Source of the DNA: Paramacrobiotus richtersi | Lineage: Eukaryota; Tardigrada; Eutardigrada; Parachela; Macrobiotidae | DNA: 20,645 bases | Reading direction: 5' to 3' | Assembly (NCBI GenBank): GCA_034698045.1 | Contig: JAQGAU010001204.1 | Span: forward strand, 1 to 20,645 | Shown here: piece by piece, positions 18,131-20,645 of the stretch | Layout: every line of letters begins with the position of its first letter | Position numbering within the stretch: the stretch's first letter is position 1 | Position numbers and translations under genes: made by a program | The notes under the pieces: model-generated | Told to the model about the DNA's origin: nothing | What the model saw: only the letters and a program-made list of their open reading frames with translations | The model's database searches: none

Positions 18131-18941
18131 CAGTAAAATTTGTGTACATTGAACACTCGCCGTTCCAGCGTTTTTGTTCAATGTAGCAGTGTGTTCAATG
18201 TACAAAATGTCCCCCCCCCCCCATCCCCGTGGGGGTGGAATAAAATTTAGCCACCGCAATATGCGTATATTAAAAGGTGGGATATCTGCGATGTTACTGT
18301 CGTATGCTATCCTGCCAGATATTGTTCGAATTATATGCAGCACCACAAGATCCAAGTAAAGCCCAAACAACCTTAGTTTATATTTTACATACATCTGTTG
18401 TAATGAATACTGGTGTAAAATGTTGCACTAATAATGGACATTGTTATATTAAGTGTTAACTGCGAGAAGTTCTGTGTATATTGAATTTTCGATATGCCGA
18501 GTCGCCGACACCTGTTCTCCGGGCAACCGCCAATTAAAAAGAACTGCCTAATGTAACTAGATTGATTCCGAAGCAATTCTTAGAAGCTTCTATCGCGTGA
18601 TCGAAAGTGTTACACTTTGGTTTATCGCTTGCGGTAGACGCGTCCTTCGATCAAGTAATGTGCACACAGAACGTATTTTGAGACAGATGGAAGATGATTT
18701 GCGCGAAAATCAGGCATTTTGTGCTAAAAAAGGCAGTTTTTGTGTGCTTGTTTAATTCACAGAGGGCGGTTTTACCGTGCCCGTGACACGGAAAATATTC
18801 AATGTACACCTTACAAAGGTGTTGAGTGTACAAAAGGTCACCCCTGTGTTATAGTCTACGGGACTCGGCGGTTCCAGTGAACGCGTTCAATGTAGCAGCT
18901 TGTTCAAAGTACGCGAGTGTTCAAAGTCACAGGTTTTACTG
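18131..18941. mobile_element. Non-autonomous pogo/Tigger-like element
   Basis: Starts CAGTAAAATTTGTGTACATT at 18131 and ends with the inverted AGGTTTTACTG at 18941, with TA on both sides (18129-18130 and 18942-18943). Ends of the form CAGTARAACCT with a TA duplication are typical of pogo/Tigger transposons. Both subterminal regions carry repeats of gttcaatgta and its inverse. No transposase motif (CENP-B-type helix-turn-helix or DDE) can be read in the interior, so it depends on another copy. Confidence 0.75.
18211..18237. repeat. C12 run with adjacent hairpin
   Basis: Twelve C residues, then CATCCCCGTGGGGGTGG, which can pair CCCC with GGGG across a two-base loop. It lies in the left subterminal region of the pogo-like element and is a likely slippage site. 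Confidence 0.6.
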
Positions 18942-19140
18942 TATTAGAATTGATAAAAAGATTTGTTTACAACATTAACGATCAAAAACTCTTCAGGTTA
19001 ACTTTCAATATATTACAACATGACAACTACCACAGCTAATTCACCATTATGAAAAAAAGTAATAGAATAAAGAACTATCAATTACTAAAACATTAAAAAG
19101 CGTCACACATAATTACCAAAAAATGTACTGTATAGGAGGA

Positions 19141-19235
19141 ATACACTATTTAATATATAATATAATATATTTAATATATATAATATATTTAATGTTTTAA
19201 ATATACTACATTTCATATAATAATAAAATAATTTA
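19141..19235. repeat. AT-only tract, TTTAATATATAATA repeats
   Basis: Nearly pure A/T, with repeated ttaatatat and aatatatt words and one cluster of near-palindromes. Low complexity; no coding signal. Confidence 0.6.
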
Positions 19236-19288
19236 TAATATGCAGGAAAACCAACAAGTAACACCACTTTTACGTCAAGTGTCCTTAC

Positions 19289-19528
19289 AAACGGATCAAA
19301 GGCGTTGCGATCAATCTCCAACTGTTCCGCGACGGGGGCCGGCTCCGGTTGGGACTCCATGGCCGCCTCACCTCCGACCTCAGGGATGGACTTTCAGACG
19401 GCATATCCCAAAAACACATGCCCAGGCACGCTACTAGCCATCCAGATGTCAACGCGGTGCATTCTAACCATGTGCTCGTCATCGCTGGCCGTCAAAATCA
19501 CGTCTTCCTTCAGTTCCGCTTCGTCATT
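19289..19528 (-). pseudogene. Possible 80-codon exon with one in-frame stop
   Basis: Acceptor tgttgttcag and donor GTAAGG bound exactly 80 codons on the minus strand. It reads NDEAELKEDVILTASDDEHM, then HVFLGYAV, a TGA (19394-19396), then SIPEVGGEAAMESQPEPAP and EQLEIDRNAFDPF. Both sides of the stop are in the same frame and protein-like, so a single disabling change is plausible. An overlapping plus-strand frame (19240-19437) is open too. No domain recognised. Confidence 0.35.
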
Positions 19529-19814
19529 CTGAACAACATTAACAGTAGAGAATTCAACAATAACACATAATAATACTTCCATAACAGATAAGTACAGCAA
19601 ACTAATTAACTAACCGTATAACGAGCATAACAAGCGACTCGAAAGAGGGAAATTCAGCAACTAAAATCGTTAAAAATGGCATCCACAAGATTAACCAAAA
19701 AGAATTTAATACAATACAATACCGGAAAAAAATAAATGTTTAAATGCTTCAAAACAATCGGAAAAATACTACGAAAAAATCTGACAATAATAAGGAATAA
19801 TTTTAAAAGGGGAT

Positions 19815-19999
19815 AATCTTCTGAGACGTCGCACCCGATTCTAGACGAATACGTAAACCGAAACAGACAAATAAGAACAAATAAGTCTTGCTTATTCCGC
19901 ACTACTTTAAACAGGGATTTACTACTCATTGATTTATTAGTCAATACACCGAAAAGCACAACGACGCGACTAAGTCACATCATCAAAAATTTTCTCACT
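19815..19999 (-). repeat. Dispersed repeat, copy C
   Basis: Matches 14745-14940 (gacgtcgcacccgattct, tcttgcttattccgcacta, ttgatttattagt, cacaacgacgcgact, catcatcaaaaattt) with many substitutions. It lies just 3' of the retroelement fragment at 20078 on the minus strand, 13-200 bp beyond a possible AATAAA at 20007-20012. Confidence 0.6.
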
Positions 20000-20077
20000 T
20001 CTTAAAGTGTTTATTTCTGTACCATAGTGTAATCTGTACACACGCACATCAGACGTACATCAGTTAGAAAACCAAAG

Positions 20078-20645
20078 CTAAATGAGTAGGAAAATCTCAT
20101 CTAGACCGACCGAGTCGGGTACCGTTCCCATAACACAAAGAGCATTTCCCTTTTGCATTAACATGGACAATTTCTGACGAAAAAACTCTTTCGCACGCGA
20201 TTCTCCTGTCATGGCGATGAGATCTCTTCCGATCTTGTCGACTTTTTTTTTCGTGCCTTGTCCCCAGGTACCGTATATTTCAAAAACTGCCGGCATGAAA
20301 ACATAGCGATTTTCCAAGAAAGCATACTTCACGTATTTTTTTTGCTCTGCGAGTTCTGCTGCTGCGCCGGCTTTCTGGAAGGAGCGGTCCACGTACGAGC
20401 TGCACAAAGTGTCCACGCAGGTTACGTCGATTGAGAGCGGCTTCCCGTGCTCCCAAGCTGTGTAGGTGATCACAGCTGGCTTTTTTTTCCTTAGTGGAAA
20501 GCCCTTTCGGCTCCAGTCGAGATGGATGTCCGGAAGTCTTGAGCGCTCGGGCAAATTCGGCGCTAATGGTGTCGTGGCGAATAATTCTTCCCGCTGACCT
20601 CTTACAGCTGAGACCATGGCGTCCGAGACTGTCCGTCTTCGTTCC
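20078..20645 (-). mobile_element. Retroelement polyprotein C-terminal fragment (copy 3), open at the window edge
   Basis: The longest of the three copies. The minus-strand frame is open from the right edge (the ATG at 20615-20617 is internal) to TAG at 20078-20080. From N to C: RSRLPDIHLDW, then YTAWEHGKPLSIDVTCVDTL, an alanine-rich helix AGAAAELAEQKKYVKYA, PAVFEIYGTWGQG, and FRQKLSMLMQKGNALCVMGT. The motif order matches copies 1 and 2. The P-D, D.T and E..G.W residues resemble the nuclease-like tail found after reverse transcriptase in some invertebrate retroelements; this is inference from memory of the family, not a search. A possible AATAAA polyadenylation signal lies at 20007-20012. The reverse transcriptase, if present, would lie to the right of the window. 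Confidence 0.65.

Noticed and set aside
1-20645. CRISPR array, bacterial operon or phage-like gene cluster
   Set aside because: No spaced identical repeats and no runs of adjacent long frames; splice-bounded short exons point to eukaryotic DNA.

Overview
The window is nuclear DNA of an animal-like eukaryote, most likely an invertebrate with small introns. No long open frame, operon or ribosome binding site is visible. Coding signal comes as short exons with GT..AG borders and introns mostly of about 40-200 bp, embedded in AT-rich, repeat-rich sequence. I cannot name the phylum or species, and no exon group could be assigned to a named gene.

Layout. 1-3,008: plus-strand remnants, namely two paralogous two-exon units (1226-1682 and 2733-3008) with a possible frameshifted sulfotransferase-like fragment between them. 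4,181-4,627, 12,368-12,516 and 20,078 to the right edge: three minus-strand copies of the C-terminal end of one retroelement polyprotein. 5,505-5,765: a 19-20 bp minisatellite running almost into a 781-bp foldback DNA element (5791-6571) whose arms are arrays of a 17-bp GGCGC-containing unit.

6,958-11,113: a series of minus-strand exons. Several join in a consistent reading phase (8210>7904>7596, and 11113>10886>10736>10623), but some carry single in-frame stops or frameshifts. It looks like one or more decaying multi-exon genes, one part coiled-coil-like and one part membrane-like. An inverted-repeat element (9804-10191, TA target site) sits inside one of these exons; removing it with one TA gives a continuous frame. 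A second, more damaged copy of the 3' part lies at 14,888-15,507.

13,576-13,746 is an array of five CCAATC boxes, four of them spaced 29-30 bp. 13,988-14,455 and 17,268-17,849 hold further phase-consistent minus-strand exons. 15,840-16,510 is a CpG- and G-rich island. 18,131-18,941 is a non-autonomous pogo/Tigger-like element. A dispersed repeat occurs at about 6,588, 14,745 and 19,815.

Overall the window reads as a mosaic of host-gene fragments, segmental duplicates and non-autonomous transposons. No complete gene could be assembled with confidence. All splice calls come from reading by eye and need transcript data.
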